Positions 1-9,577 of a stretch of DNA of 64,000 nt are shown here, one piece after another (the first letter of the stretch is position 1; each line of letters begins with the position of its first letter). The stretch covers positions 75,813 through 139,812 of the forward strand of contig NZ_JBFAPP010000022.1 of assembly GCF_040676775.1 (NCBI RefSeq). Direction: 5' to 3'. The translations under genes were made by a program, and so were the position numbers. This stretch comes from Micromonospora_G sp040676775 (GTDB taxonomy: Bacteria > Actinomycetota > Actinomycetes > Mycobacteriales > Micromonosporaceae). The notes beneath the pieces are model-generated. The model had not been told where the DNA came from and searched no databases. It worked only from the letters and a program-made list of their open reading frames with translations.

Positions 1-28
1 CCGACCGCTCATCCGGTCGGACAACCGA

Positions 29-62
29 GGCGGGCCGGTGGGTTTCATCCCACCGGCCCGCC
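29..62. terminator. Perfect 14-bp hairpin downstream of the MFS gene
   Basis: Bases 29-42 pair exactly with 49-62 around a six-base loop. There is no T-tract, as is usual in GC-rich actinomycetes. The hairpin lies just beyond the stop of the leftward transporter gene, so it probably ends that transcript, and possibly also one entering from the left. Confidence 0.65.
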
Positions 63-102
63 GTCCGTCCACCGCTGTCAACGGGCGGTCTCCCTGGCGC
101 CG

Positions 103-1554
103 CTAGGTGCGGTCCGGCTCCGTGACATACGGATCCGAGGCTGTTGCGTGCGGATCCGGGGCTGTTGCGTGCGGATCCGAGCCTGTTGCGTGCGGATCCG
201 AGCCTGTTGCGTGCGGATCCGGGGCTGTTGCGTGCGGATACGGGGCGCGCAGGTGGCGGATGGACGGCGCGCAGAGGGTACCCGCGGCGGCGAGCAGCGC
301 CACCCCGGCGCAGCACAGCATCGCGGGTCGCGGGCCGAACGCGGTCGCCGCCGCCCCGACCAGCAGCAGCCCGATCGGGCCGAACATGTAGCTGCCGAGC
401 GCGTCGTAGGCGCTGATCCGGGACAGCATTTCCGGCCTGATCTCCCGTTGCAGCGTCGTATCCCAGATCACGTTGCCGATGTCGACGCTGATCCCCGTGA
501 CCAGACCGGCGAGCACCACCGTCCACAGTGGCGCACCGAGGCCGAGCAGCAGGTAGAGCGGGACGGCGGCGGCACACGTCGCCACCGCCACCATCAGCAG
601 CGGCCGGCGGGGGCGCAGCCGGATCGCGATCACCACCCCGATCAGCATTCCGACCGCCTCGCCGACGAGCACCGCCGACCAGGCCGCCGCCCCGCCCAAC
701 TCCCGCTGCGCGACCACCGGCCCGAGCACCCCGTGCACGGCCTGCGTCGTCGCCACCGTGAACGCGAACTGGACCACCATCACCCAGAGCCACTGCCGAC
801 CCACGAACTCCCGCCACCCCGCACGAAGGTCGGCGAACGGCGTGCCTGCGGTCGGACCGACGGCGGCAGCAGCCGTACCGGCGGTCGCACCGACGGCGGC
901 AGCAGCCGTACCGGCGGTCGCACCGACGGCGAGAGCGGCAGTGCCGGCCGTGGTGGCCTTGCCGGGGCGGCCGAGCCCGACGACGAACACCGAGGACAGG
1001 GCGAAGAAGGCACCGCTGAACGCGAGCGCCGGGCCGCCACCCAGCAGCACCACCATCGTGCCGCCGAGCGTGAAGCCGGCCAGCCGGGCGGTGTTCGTAC
1101 CCATGCGGAGCAGGCCGTTCGCGGCCTGCAACCGGTCCGCGGACACCACCTCGGGCACGATGCCCAGGATCGCGGGAAAGAGCACCGCGACTCCGACCCC
1201 GGCGAGCGCGGCGCCCGCGACCAGCGCCGGCAGCGGGGCGCGGCCGGTCACCAGCATGGCCGAGAGCAACAGGTACGCCGCCGCGCAGATCAGTTCCCCC
1301 GCGATCATGACCCGGTAGCGGGGCAGCCGGTCGGCGAGCACCCCACCAGCGAGCATGAGGACCATCTGCGGCACGGCCTGCCCGACCAGCACCAGGGAAA
1401 GCGTGGTCGCCGTCGCCCCCGGCAACCCGAGTACGCCGAACGCGAGTGCCACCGGCGCGAACGCGCCACCGAGCACGGACGCGGTACGGGCGGCGAACAG
1501 CAGTGCGAAGCGACGGTCCCGGAACAGATACAGGTCTTCCCGGTAGCTGTGCAC
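103..1554 (-). CDS. MFS transporter (drug-efflux type)
   Basis: Major facilitator superfamily permease of about 483 residues with roughly 12 hydrophobic segments; it probably exports a drug or metabolite by proton antiport. The N-terminus (HSYREDLYLFRDRRFALLFA) is typical of actinobacterial MFS exporters, so I start at the GTG at 1554 rather than further upstream. Two in-frame tandem repeats are unusual: an Ala/Gly/Thr-rich 11-residue repeat in the central cytoplasmic loop, and a seven-residue PHATxxD repeat forming the C-terminal tail. The gene is divergent from the phosphatase gene at 1629, with about 75 bp between them. Substrate unknown. Confidence 0.85.
   Translation of the reverse strand: MHSYREDLYLFRDRRFALLFAARTASVLGGAFAPVALAFGVLGLPGATATTLSLVLVGQAVPQMVLMLAGGVLADRLPRYRVMIAGELICAAAYLLLSAMLVTGRAPLPALVAGAALAGVGVAVLFPAILGIVPEVVSADRLQAANGLLRMGTNTARLAGFTLGGTMVVLLGGGPALAFSGAFFALSSVFVVGLGRPGKATTAGTAALAVGATAGTAAAAVGATAGTAAAAVGPTAGTPFADLRAGWREFVGRQWLWVMVVQFAFTVATTQAVHGVLGPVVAQRELGGAAAWSAVLVGEAVGMLIGVVIAIRLRPRRPLLMVAVATCAAAVPLYLLLGLGAPLWTVVLAGLVTGISVDIGNVIWDTTLQREIRPEMLSRISAYDALGSYMFGPIGLLLVGAAATAFGPRPAMLCCAGVALLAAAGTLCAPSIRHLRAPYPHATAPDPHATGSDPHATGSDPHATAPDPHATASDPYVTEPDRT
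130..246. repeat. 21-bp tandem repeat in the MFS C-terminal tail
   Basis: Five nearly identical 21-base units (cggatccgaggctgttgcgtg type) run from 130 to 234, and a partial unit follows to 246. Being a multiple of three, the array stays in frame and encodes seven-residue units (PHATGSD/PHATAPD). Copies differ at two or three positions only, which suggests recent expansion by slippage. Confidence 0.9.
851..949. repeat. 33-bp tandem repeat in the MFS central loop
   Basis: Three 33-base units at 851-883, 884-916 and 917-949; the first two are almost identical and the third has diverged. Each encodes an 11-residue Ala/Val/Gly/Thr unit (AAAVGATAGT) in the loop between the two six-helix halves of the transporter. 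Confidence 0.85.
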
Positions 1555-1628
1555 CCAATCAAGACAATCACTGTCTCGCCACCGCGAGTCATGATCATCA
1601 CGTCGCTGACCGGCTCCGGGTAGCCGAT

Positions 1629-2384
1629 ATGGTGAGTCACATGGACGCATCCCCGGTCAGCCGCGTGACCGCCTTCGGCAGCCTGTTCAACTTCCGCGAC
1701 GTCGGTGGTTACACCGGACTCGACGGGCGCACGGTCCGCTGGCGGCGGCTGTACCGCTCGGACTCGCTGCACCGGATCGACGAGGCCGACCAGGCGATCC
1801 TCGCCGACCTGGGCATCCGTACGGTGCTGGACCTGCGCCGGCCGCACGAGGTGAAGCGGGACGGCCGGGTGCCGGCCTACGAGGGGCTGGACTACCGGCA
1901 CATCCACCCGGAGCACCGGGAGTGGGACGAGGTCCCGTACGACGAGCAGTTGGGTGTCGCCCACTACCTCGCCGAGCGTTACCGGGACCTGGCCGAAACC
2001 GGGGCGGCCGGCATAGCGCGGGCGGTCGGCACGATCGCGGACGAGGACGCGGCTCCGGTGGTGGTGCACTGCGTGGCCGGCAAGGACCGTACCGGGGTGG
2101 TCTGCGCGCTGACCCTGTCGCTGCTCGGGGTGAGTGACGCCGACATCGCCGCCGACTACGCCCTCAGCACCGACGCCTCGGAACGCTTCCGCCGCTGGAT
2201 CACCACCCAGCTCCCCGCACGCGACTTCCCCACCCCCCAGCCCTACTACTCCTCCCCCGCCGAAGCGATGACCATCTTCCTCACCACCCTCCGCCAAAAC
2301 CACGGCTCGATAGAGCAATACCTCCTAACCGCCGGCCTAACCCCCACCCAAATCCAATCCCTCCGCACCCACCTCCTCACCTGA
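1629..2384 (+). CDS. PtpB-like tyrosine/lipid phosphatase
   Basis: About 251-residue phosphatase of the family that includes mycobacterial PtpB (Y_phosphatase3). It carries the NFRDVGG motif near the N-terminus and a P-loop HCVAGKDRTG with nucleophile C148 and R154; the K and D of the CxxGKDR loop fit the PtpB subfamily with activity on phosphotyrosine, phosphoserine and phosphoinositides. There is no signal peptide. The start is ambiguous between ATG 1629 (GGGTAG five bases upstream) and ATG 1641 (GGTGAG four bases upstream). It is divergent from the MFS gene. The physiological substrate cannot be told from sequence. Confidence 0.85.
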   Translation: MVSHMDASPVSRVTAFGSLFNFRDVGGYTGLDGRTVRWRRLYRSDSLHRIDEADQAILADLGIRTVLDLRRPHEVKRDGRVPAYEGLDYRHIHPEHREWDEVPYDEQLGVAHYLAERYRDLAETGAAGIARAVGTIADEDAAPVVVHCVAGKDRTGVVCALTLSLLGVSDADIAADYALSTDASERFRRWITTQLPARDFPTPQPYYSSPAEAMTIFLTTLRQNHGSIEQYLLTAGLTPTQIQSLRTHLLT

Positions 2385-2395
2385 CCCCCGAAACA

Positions 2396-2463
2396 CGCGT
2401 TGATCATGAAGTTAGCGACGCCGCCAGAGCGGAAAACCGTCGCTAACTTCATGATCAACAGCG
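2396..2463. repeat. Long intergenic inverted repeat, copy 1
   Basis: Between the convergent phosphatase and ilvE genes, bases 2399-2420 are the exact reverse complement of 2438-2459 (22 bp, 17-base loop), with three more pairs outside after a bulge. The arm GTTGATCATGAAGTTAGCG is AT-rich compared with its surroundings. A related arm occurs at the right end of the window (63872-63952), so this is probably one copy of a dispersed family that may also act as a bidirectional terminator. Confidence 0.8.
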
Positions 2464-2485
2464 TTGGGTGGGCCGAGGAGGCCGG

Positions 2486-3583
2486 TTAGGCGATGTGGTG
2501 GACCCAGTTGTGGGGGTCGGTGGCGCGGCCGCGTTGGAGGTCCACCAGGCGCTGGCGTAGGGCGGTGGTGGTTTCGCCGGGGGTGCCGTCGGCGATGGTG
2601 AACTCGCCGTCGGGGAAGCGGACCGTGCCGATCGGGGTGATCACGGCGGCGGTGCCGCAGGCGAAGACCTCGCGGAGCTTGCCGCTGGCCGCGTCGGCCT
2701 GCCAGTCGGCGAACGAAACCGGCCGCTCGATCACGGTCCGGCCCTCCTCACTGGCCAGCGTCATCACCGAGTCACGGGTGATGCCGGGCAGGATCGTGCC
2801 GGTCAGCGGCGGGGTGACCAGGGTGCCGTCGTCGTAGACGAAGAAGATGTTCATCCCGCCCAGCTCGTCGACGTACTTGCGCTCCACCGCGTCGAGGAAG
2901 ACCACCTGTTCGCAGTCGTGCTCGAACGCCTCGGCCTGGGCGACCAGCGAGGCGGCGTAGTTGCCGCCACACTTGGCCGCGCCGGTGCCACCGGGGGCGG
3001 CGCGGGTGTAGTTCGGCGAGACCCAGACGTTGACCGGCTTGACCCCACCGGAGAAGTACGACCCGACCGGCGAGGCGATCACCACGAAGAGGTACTCGTT
3101 GGCCGGGCGTACGCCGAGGAAGACCTCGCTGGCGAACATGAACGGACGCAGGTAGAGGGTGCCGTCGTCGGCGGTCGGAATCCACTCCCGGTCGGCCTCG
3201 ATCAGGTGGTGCAGGGCGTCGAGGAAGACCTGCTCCGGCAGCGGGGGCATGGCCATCCGGCGGGCCGACTCGACGAACCGCGCGGCGTTGGCCTCGGGCC
3301 GGAACAGGGTCACCCCGCCATCGGCCACGTGGTACGCCTTGAGCCCCTCGAAGATCTCCTGGGCGTAGTGCAGGGCCGCGGTCGCCGGGTCCATCGGGAT
3401 CGGGCCGCGGGCCTCGACCCGTGCGTCGTACCAGCCCTTACCCTCGGCGTAGCGGATCGTGACCATGTGGTCGGTGAAGACCCGACCGAATCCGGGATTT
3501 GCCATCAGCGCGGCCCGCTCGGCGGCGGATACCGGCTGAGGATTCGGACGGATCTCGAAGTCGAGCTTGTCACCACCGCTCAT
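2486..3583 (-). CDS. ilvE: Branched-chain amino-acid aminotransferase
   Basis: PLP-dependent class IV aminotransferase of 365 residues. It interconverts Leu, Ile and Val with their 2-oxo acids using glutamate/2-oxoglutarate, the last step of branched-chain synthesis. Landmarks are YAQEIFEGLKAY, the PLP lysine K204 in GGTGAAKCGGNYAAS, and the C-terminal GTAAVITPIG motif. The start is ATG 3583, with GGAGGT seven bases upstream; the open frame extends about 97 codons further without family similarity. It lies downstream of leuB on the same strand, but a 214-bp gap with a terminator between them suggests separate transcription. Confidence 0.96.
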   Translation of the reverse strand: MSGGDKLDFEIRPNPQPVSAAERAALMANPGFGRVFTDHMVTIRYAEGKGWYDARVEARGPIPMDPATAALHYAQEIFEGLKAYHVADGGVTLFRPEANAARFVESARRMAMPPLPEQVFLDALHHLIEADREWIPTADDGTLYLRPFMFASEVFLGVRPANEYLFVVIASPVGSYFSGGVKPVNVWVSPNYTRAAPGGTGAAKCGGNYAASLVAQAEAFEHDCEQVVFLDAVERKYVDELGGMNIFFVYDDGTLVTPPLTGTILPGITRDSVMTLASEEGRTVIERPVSFADWQADAASGKLREVFACGTAAVITPIGTVRFPDGEFTIADGTPGETTTALRQRLVDLQRGRATDPHNWVHHIA

Positions 3584-3657
3584 AGCGCTGACCTCCATGG
3601 GGTACGGCACGCGGACGGGGCGTACCGAAAGAGAGACTGGTGCCTGAAAACTTACCC

Positions 3658-3667
3658 CGAACGTTCG
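3658..3667. promoter_or_regulatory. Possible operator upstream of ilvE
   Basis: The 10-base perfect palindrome CGAACGTTCG lies 75 bp upstream of the ilvE start, in the leuB-ilvE gap. A TAAGTT hexamer lies just downstream on the minus strand and could be a -10 element. It may bind a regulator, but a 10-bp palindrome can arise by chance. Confidence 0.3.
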
Positions 3668-3735
3668 TTCAACGGGAGTCTCCGGTCGGCTGATCGACCG
3701 GGCCCGACCCGAGACGGTCACGCACGGCAATGCCC

Positions 3736-3766
3736 GCGCCCGCCCCGTGGATTCAGGGGCGGGCGC
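3736..3766 (-). terminator. leuB terminator hairpin
   Basis: An 11-bp perfect GC stem (3736-3746 with 3756-3766) and a nine-base loop begin about 30 bases past the leuB stop. There is no T-tract. It would separate leuB from ilvE transcription. Confidence 0.6.
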
Positions 3767-3797
3767 CGACCAGGAGAGAAGACCGCTAGCCGGTGGG

Positions 3798-4835
3798 TCA
3801 GGCCGCGGCGCTGGCGGCGAGCCGGTCGCCAACTTCGGCGGTGCGTCTCGCCGCGCCCGGGGTACGGGCGGCAAGCTCGGCCGCGACCGCCCCGGTTACT
3901 CGGGCGGCGGCGTCGGCGTGGCCGAGATGATCGAGGAGCAGGGCGGCGGAGAGCACCGCGGCAGCCGGGTCGGCGACGCCCTGGCCGGCGATGTCCGGGG
4001 CCGAGCCGTGCACCGGTTCGAACATGGAGGGGTAGGACCGCTCGGGGTTGATGCTGCCGCTGGCGGCCAGCCCGATGCCACCGCTGACCGCGGCCGCGAT
4101 GTCGGTGAGGATGTCGCCGAAGAGGTTGTCGGTCACCACCACGTCGTACCGCTGGGGCTGGCTGACCAGGAACATCGCCGCCGCGTCCACGTGCTGGTAC
4201 TCGGTCTCGACGTCGGGGTGCTCGGCGGCGACGGCCTGGAACGCGCGGGCCCAGAGCGAGCCGGCGTGGGTCAGCACGTTGGTCTTGTGCACCAGGGTGA
4301 CCTTGCGCCGTTCGCGCCGCTCGGCGCGGCTGAAGGCGTCCCGGATCACCCGCTCGACACCGTGCCGGGTGTTCAGGCTCTCCTCGGTGGCCACCTCGGC
4401 CGGCGTGCCCCGGTGCAGGGTGCCGCCGGCTCCGGCGTAGAGGCCCTCGGTGCCCTCCCGGACCACCACCAGGTCGATCTCGCCGGGCTTGACCGTGGCC
4501 AGCGGGCTGACCGTGCCGGGCCAGAGCCGGGACGGGCGCAGGTTGACGTACTGGTCGAAATCGAAGCGGAGCTTGAGCAGCAGGCCGCGTTCGAGCACTC
4601 CCGGCGGCACGGTGGGGTCGCCCACCGCGCCGAGCAGGATGGCGTCGTGCTCGGCCAGCTCGCTCAGGACCGAGTCCGGCAGCACCTCGCCGGTCCGGTG
4701 GTAGCGCGCGGCGCCGAGGTCGTATTCGGTGGCCTCGACTCCGGGCAGCACCGCGTCGATGACCTTGCGCGCCTGCGCGACCACCTCCGGTCCGATGCCG
4801 TCACCAGCAACCACCGCGATCCGTGCCACCGACAC
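3798..4835 (-). CDS. leuB: 3-isopropylmalate dehydrogenase
   Basis: NAD-dependent decarboxylating dehydrogenase of 345 residues. It converts 3-isopropylmalate to 2-oxoisocaproate in leucine synthesis. It has the GDGIGPEV nucleotide-side motif, the substrate-binding arginines (LRPSRL, VREGTEGLY), the metal-binding segment VVTDNLFGDILTD and the NAD-binding EPVHGSAPDIAG. Start is GTG 4835 with AAGGGG eight bases upstream. leuA, leuC and leuD are not in the window. It is divergent from the ApbE-like gene across a 215-bp gap. Confidence 0.96.
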   Translation of the reverse strand: MSVARIAVVAGDGIGPEVVAQARKVIDAVLPGVEATEYDLGAARYHRTGEVLPDSVLSELAEHDAILLGAVGDPTVPPGVLERGLLLKLRFDFDQYVNLRPSRLWPGTVSPLATVKPGEIDLVVVREGTEGLYAGAGGTLHRGTPAEVATEESLNTRHGVERVIRDAFSRAERRERRKVTLVHKTNVLTHAGSLWARAFQAVAAEHPDVETEYQHVDAAAMFLVSQPQRYDVVVTDNLFGDILTDIAAAVSGGIGLAASGSINPERSYPSMFEPVHGSAPDIAGQGVADPAAAVLSAALLLDHLGHADAAARVTGAVAAELAARTPGAARRTAEVGDRLAASAAA

Positions 4836-5050
4836 GTCGATACCCCTTTGTCTCTTGCGCCGTCTAGGAAACGTTAAGGCCCCGTCTCGATTTCCGGTAC
4901 GCGGGTCCTAACATCCGGGATGCCAAAACCCTCAGCACACTCTCAGCCGATACCCATGAGTTGGACATCTTCGCTGCTTATGGTGCTTCGGGTGGGTCGA
5001 ACACGGACCACGGGCCGGTCCCGCAGCGAGCTTGCAAAGGGGGCGGGGAG

Positions 5051-5989
5051 ATGCCGATAAGTGAACGCAGCCGAACCGATCGTCACCGTCGGGTGGAGAA
5101 CCGCCCACCGGCACCGGACTTTCGGCTCGGTGGCGGGCCGAGCCCCGGCCTGCCCGGTCGACCCGGCGCCGGGCTGGCCATCGCCCGCGCCGACCGGCTG
5201 GTCGCCCGGCACACCGTACGCACCTCGATCGCCGAATACTCCCTGGTCGTCAACGGTCCGGCCTGGTGGGGCCGGCGCGGACTCGGCGAGGCGATCCGGG
5301 ACGCGGTGGCGGAACTGCGCGCGATCGACCTCACCTACAGCCCGGCCCGACCGGAGAGCCTCGTCTCCCGGCTGCGCCGAGGCGAGATCTCACCCGACGC
5401 GTACCCGCCGCTGGCGGACCTGGTCGCCCGGTGCGCGGCGATGCGGGCGGCCACCGACGGCTGGTTCGACGCCTGGGCCGTACCCGGCGGGTTCGACCCC
5501 GGCGGCCTGCTCAAGGGCTGGGCGGTCGAACGGGCCGCGGCCCGGCTGCGCGCCGCCGGCAGCGAGGACTACGCGGTGCTCAGCGGCGGCGACCTGGTGG
5601 TCCAGGGCCGCGCGCCGCACGGCGGTCCGTGGCGGGTCGCGGTGCACCAGCCGTACGCCGGACCGCAGCACCCCAACGAGGTCAGGTACCCGATCAACCG
5701 GCGCCACCAGGTCGGCGCCCAGCGCACACCGCTGACCCTGGAGCTGACCAGCGGGGCGATCGGCAGTTCGGGGGTGGCCGGACGACGGGACCACGTGGTG
5801 GACCCGCACACCGGTCTGCCGGCCCGCCAGCTCGTGGCGACCACGGTCGCGGGCCCCGAACTCTCCGTCGCCGACGCCTACGCCACCGCGCTGTACGCCG
5901 CCGGACCGGCCGGACTGGACTGGTTCCCCACCGCACACGGCTACCGCGCACTGATGGCCGTACCCCGGCAGGCCAACGCCGCGAGCTGA
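5051..5989 (+). CDS. ApbE-like FAD:protein FMN transferase
   Basis: A 312-residue protein with the ApbE fold. This family attaches FMN from FAD covalently to Thr/Ser of target flavoproteins using Mg2+. Conserved blocks are FDPGGLLKGWAVE, the LSGGDLVVQG strand, DHVVDPHTGLPA and the metal-site VADAYATAL near the C-terminus. Start ATG 5051 has AAGGGGG seven bases upstream; the first 45 residues are Arg/Pro-rich. No signal peptide or lipobox is visible, unlike classical periplasmic ApbE, and no FMN-binding-domain target gene is next to it, so its substrate must lie elsewhere. Confidence 0.82.
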   Translation: MPISERSRTDRHRRVENRPPAPDFRLGGGPSPGLPGRPGAGLAIARADRLVARHTVRTSIAEYSLVVNGPAWWGRRGLGEAIRDAVAELRAIDLTYSPARPESLVSRLRRGEISPDAYPPLADLVARCAAMRAATDGWFDAWAVPGGFDPGGLLKGWAVERAAARLRAAGSEDYAVLSGGDLVVQGRAPHGGPWRVAVHQPYAGPQHPNEVRYPINRRHQVGAQRTPLTLELTSGAIGSSGVAGRRDHVVDPHTGLPARQLVATTVAGPELSVADAYATALYAAGPAGLDWFPTAHGYRALMAVPRQANAAS

Positions 5990-6033
5990 GCTGGACCCGG
6001 TCTGAACTGGGAAAAGGGCACACGGGCCGCGAT

Positions 6034-6069
6034 CGGCCCCCACGTTCTCGGCAACGATCGTGGGGGCCG
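6034..6069 (+). terminator. Hairpin after the ApbE-like gene
   Basis: 11-bp stem (6034-6044 with 6059-6069) and a 14-base loop, 45 bases past the stop codon, followed by GC-rich sequence with no T-tract. Likely transcription terminator. Confidence 0.55.
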
Positions 6070-6311
6070 GCCAGCGACGAGTACGCGTGGCTCGCGTACA
6101 CGGGGTGCCGGTTACCCGGTTGGTCGACGCGCGCTCATCACCCGAAGACGAGTCCACGTCAGGGAACTCACCGGGTATCCAGTATGGAACCTAACCAATC
6201 GACGCAACTCGCCGCAAGGCCACTTGCACGATGCGTCGCTTGAGGATATGCACCGCGCGTCAGGCGGGGTATGCACAAATTGATGAACGACGGATGGCAC
6301 CCTGTACCACC
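6070..6311. other. Gap without a convincing gene
   Basis: Between the ApbE-like gene terminator and the next small gene I see no ORF with coding character. The stretch presumably holds the promoter for the gene at 6312, but I recognise no clear -35/-10 pair. Confidence 0.4.
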
Positions 6312-6668
6312 GTGAGTTTCGATCTGGTTGTGTGGGCCCTGGAGCACGGGGCCACGTCAGCGGATGTGCGGGCGGCCCATGCGCGGTGCCGTCAGGGTCA
6401 GCACGTCCAGGGTGCGCCGCAGCCCCGGCTGGTCATGTTCCACCGGGCGCTCATGGCGATATACCCGGACCGGGTCGCCGCACCCGCCTCGCCCTGGGAG
6501 GTGGTTCCGTTGCACCTCGCGGCGGACCACATCGAGATGAGACTCAGTCCCAGTTGCGACGACGCGGTGCTACTCCTGATCGAACGGCTGGCCGGCGAAC
6601 ACAGCCTGCTGCTGCTCGATCCCCAGGACGGCTCGGTCTATCCACCACCGCATACGGTGATCCGTTAA
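6312..6668 (+). CDS. Hypothetical protein, 118 residues
   Basis: Small soluble protein of a kind I do not recognise. The frame has strong actinobacterial codon bias and begins SFDLVVWALEHGATSADVRAA, a natural-looking N-terminus, so I prefer GTG 6312; ATG 6294 would add six residues. Neither has a good Shine-Dalgarno site, so a leaderless transcript is possible. It contains no Cys pairs, membrane segment or nucleotide-binding motif, only a hydrophobic C-terminal strand (HSLLLLDPQDG). It is convergent with serA, 46 bp away. Confidence 0.6.
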   Translation: MSFDLVVWALEHGATSADVRAAHARCRQGQHVQGAPQPRLVMFHRALMAIYPDRVAAPASPWEVVPLHLAADHIEMRLSPSCDDAVLLLIERLAGEHSLLLLDPQDGSVYPPPHTVIR

Positions 6669-6714
6669 CCCGCCGGGGCTCGGCCGCGGCCGAGCCCCGG
6701 CGGGCCAGTTTCAC

Positions 6715-8313
6715 CTATTCCTCACGCAGGTCGGCGACGCTGGCCGCGACCGCGCCGATCGAGTCGGCCGCCGAGGTGAGCAGCTCCGCGCCGAGCGCCG
6801 AGTCGACGGTCAGCGTCATCAGCGCCTCGCCACCGGCCTCCCGCCGCGCCACCTGCATCGCGGCGATGTTCACCCCGGCCTCGCCGAGGATCGAGCCGAC
6901 CAGACCCACCACACCCGGCCGGTCGGTGTAGCGGAGGAAGAGCAGGATGCCCTCGGCAGCCAGCTCCAGGTCGAACCCGTCGACCTCGGTCAGCTTGAAG
7001 ACGTCCCGGGTGGCGGTGCTGCTCACGGTGCCGGAGACGGTGACCGCGCGGCCGTCCGGCAGTGCACCGGCCAAGGTGACCAGGTTCGGGTGGTCGATGG
7101 TCTCGCCGTGCGTGGTCAGCACCACCTCGACGCCGCGCTCGGCCGCGATGTGCGGCGCGTTGACGTACGTCACCTGCTCGGAGACGACCGAGGTGAACAG
7201 GCCCTTGGTGGCGGCGAGCTTCAACACCGAAACCTCGTTGGCGACGACCTCACCGCGTACCTCGACGGTGACGCTGGCGGCGACCCCACCGGCGACCGCG
7301 GTGAAGACTCGGCCCAGCCGCTCGGCCAGCGGCAACAGCGGCCGTACGTCCTCGGCCACCACACCGCCGGCCTGCACGTTCACCGCGTCCGGTACGAACT
7401 CCCCCTGCAACGCGAGCTTGACACTGCGCGCCACCGCCAGACCGGCCTTGTCCTGCGCCTCCACCGTGGAGGCGCCCAGGTGCGGGGTGGCCACCACGTT
7501 GTCGAACGCGAACAGCGGCGACGCCGTACACGGTTCCTTGCTGTAGACGTCGATGCCGGCGCCACCCACCCTGCCCTCGGCGATCGCGTCCGCGAGCGCC
7601 TGCTCGTCGACCAGGCCACCACGCGCGGCGTTGACGATCCGTACGCCGGGCTTGACCATCGCCAGTTCCTTCTCGCCGATCAGCCCCACCGTCTCCGGCG
7701 TCTTCGGCAGGTGGATGGAGATGAAGTCGCTCTCCCGCAGCAACTCCTCCAGACTCACCAACCGGACCCCGAGCTGGGCCGCCCGCGCCGGCTGGATGTA
7801 CGGGTCGTACGCGATCAGCTTCGTCCCGAACGCGGCGATCCGGGCGGCGAACAGCACCCCGATCCGGCCCAGCCCGACCACACCCACGGTCTTGCCCTGG
7901 ATCTCGACACCGGTGTAACGGGACCGCTTCCACTCCCCCGCCTTCAGTGCGGCGCTGGCGCTGGCGGTGTTGCGGGTCACGGCCAGCAGCAGCGCGATGG
8001 CCTGCTCGGCGGCGGAGACGATGTTCGAGGTGGGCGCGTTGACCACCATCACCCCTCGCGCTGTGGCGGCGGGCACCTCCACGTTGTCCAGTCCGACGCC
8101 GGCACGGGCGACCACCTTCAGCCGGGGTGCGGCGGCGACCGCCTCCCGGTCGATCTGGGTGGCGCTGCGCACGATGACGGCGTCGGCGGAACCGAGCGCG
8201 GCGAGCAGGGCGGCGCGGTCGGTGCCGTCGACGTGTCGTACGTCGAAGTCGTGGGCGAGTACGTCGACGGCGGCGGGGGCGAGTTCTTCGGCGATCAGTA
8301 CGACAGGCTTCAT
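6715..8313 (-). CDS. serA: D-3-phosphoglycerate dehydrogenase
   Basis: First enzyme of serine synthesis, oxidising 3-phosphoglycerate with NAD. At 532 residues it has the long actinobacterial layout: catalytic and Rossmann domains (VVGLGRIG; catalytic Arg in NAARGG, Glu in SKEP, His in TPHLGAST), then an intervening allosteric-substrate-binding region and a C-terminal ACT domain (FLRYTDRPGVVGLVGSILGE) that in relatives mediates serine feedback. The start ATG has AGAGGA five bases upstream. It lies downstream of ilvC but is cut off by a terminator hairpin, so it probably has its own promoter in the 8314-8434 stretch. Confidence 0.96.
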   Translation of the reverse strand: MKPVVLIAEELAPAAVDVLAHDFDVRHVDGTDRAALLAALGSADAVIVRSATQIDREAVAAAPRLKVVARAGVGLDNVEVPAATARGVMVVNAPTSNIVSAAEQAIALLLAVTRNTASASAALKAGEWKRSRYTGVEIQGKTVGVVGLGRIGVLFAARIAAFGTKLIAYDPYIQPARAAQLGVRLVSLEELLRESDFISIHLPKTPETVGLIGEKELAMVKPGVRIVNAARGGLVDEQALADAIAEGRVGGAGIDVYSKEPCTASPLFAFDNVVATPHLGASTVEAQDKAGLAVARSVKLALQGEFVPDAVNVQAGGVVAEDVRPLLPLAERLGRVFTAVAGGVAASVTVEVRGEVVANEVSVLKLAATKGLFTSVVSEQVTYVNAPHIAAERGVEVVLTTHGETIDHPNLVTLAGALPDGRAVTVSGTVSSTATRDVFKLTEVDGFDLELAAEGILLFLRYTDRPGVVGLVGSILGEAGVNIAAMQVARREAGGEALMTLTVDSALGAELLTSAADSIGAVAASVADLREE

Positions 8314-8434
8314 GCGTCCTCTTGTCGTCGAGACGATCGGCTGCGGCGGGCCACACCACCACTCGCGTTACGTGGCGGAAACATCGGCCCTCAGCGATCG
8401 TAAACGCGCGATGACCTGCCAGGGAACGACACAA

Positions 8435-8469
8435 CGCCCCCGGTGGTGGATTTCCACACACCGGGGGCG
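8435..8469 (-). terminator. Terminator after ilvC
   Basis: An 11-bp perfect stem (8435-8445 with 8459-8469); the loop can extend it by four further pairs with one bulge. It lies about 50 bases past the ilvC stop and marks the end of the ilvBNC operon. Confidence 0.65.
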
Positions 8470-8521
8470 CCGGGTCCCACATGTTGCGCGGCCCGCGGGG
8501 GGCCGTCGATCGGCCGGAAGG

Positions 8522-9535
<1,014 letters not shown>

Positions 9536-9577
9536 GACTTCCCTTTCATGCGGCGCCCGATGGCCGGGCCACCGGAC

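Noticed and set aside
144..1623. Long plus-strand ORFs opposite the MFS transporter
   Set aside because: They are Arg/His/Gln-rich shadows of the transporter gene, as expected in GC-rich DNA, and the minus frame has clear membrane-protein character.
2918..4051. A 377-codon plus-strand frame over ilvE and leuB
   Set aside because: It spans two firmly identified minus-strand genes and has no recognisable domain.
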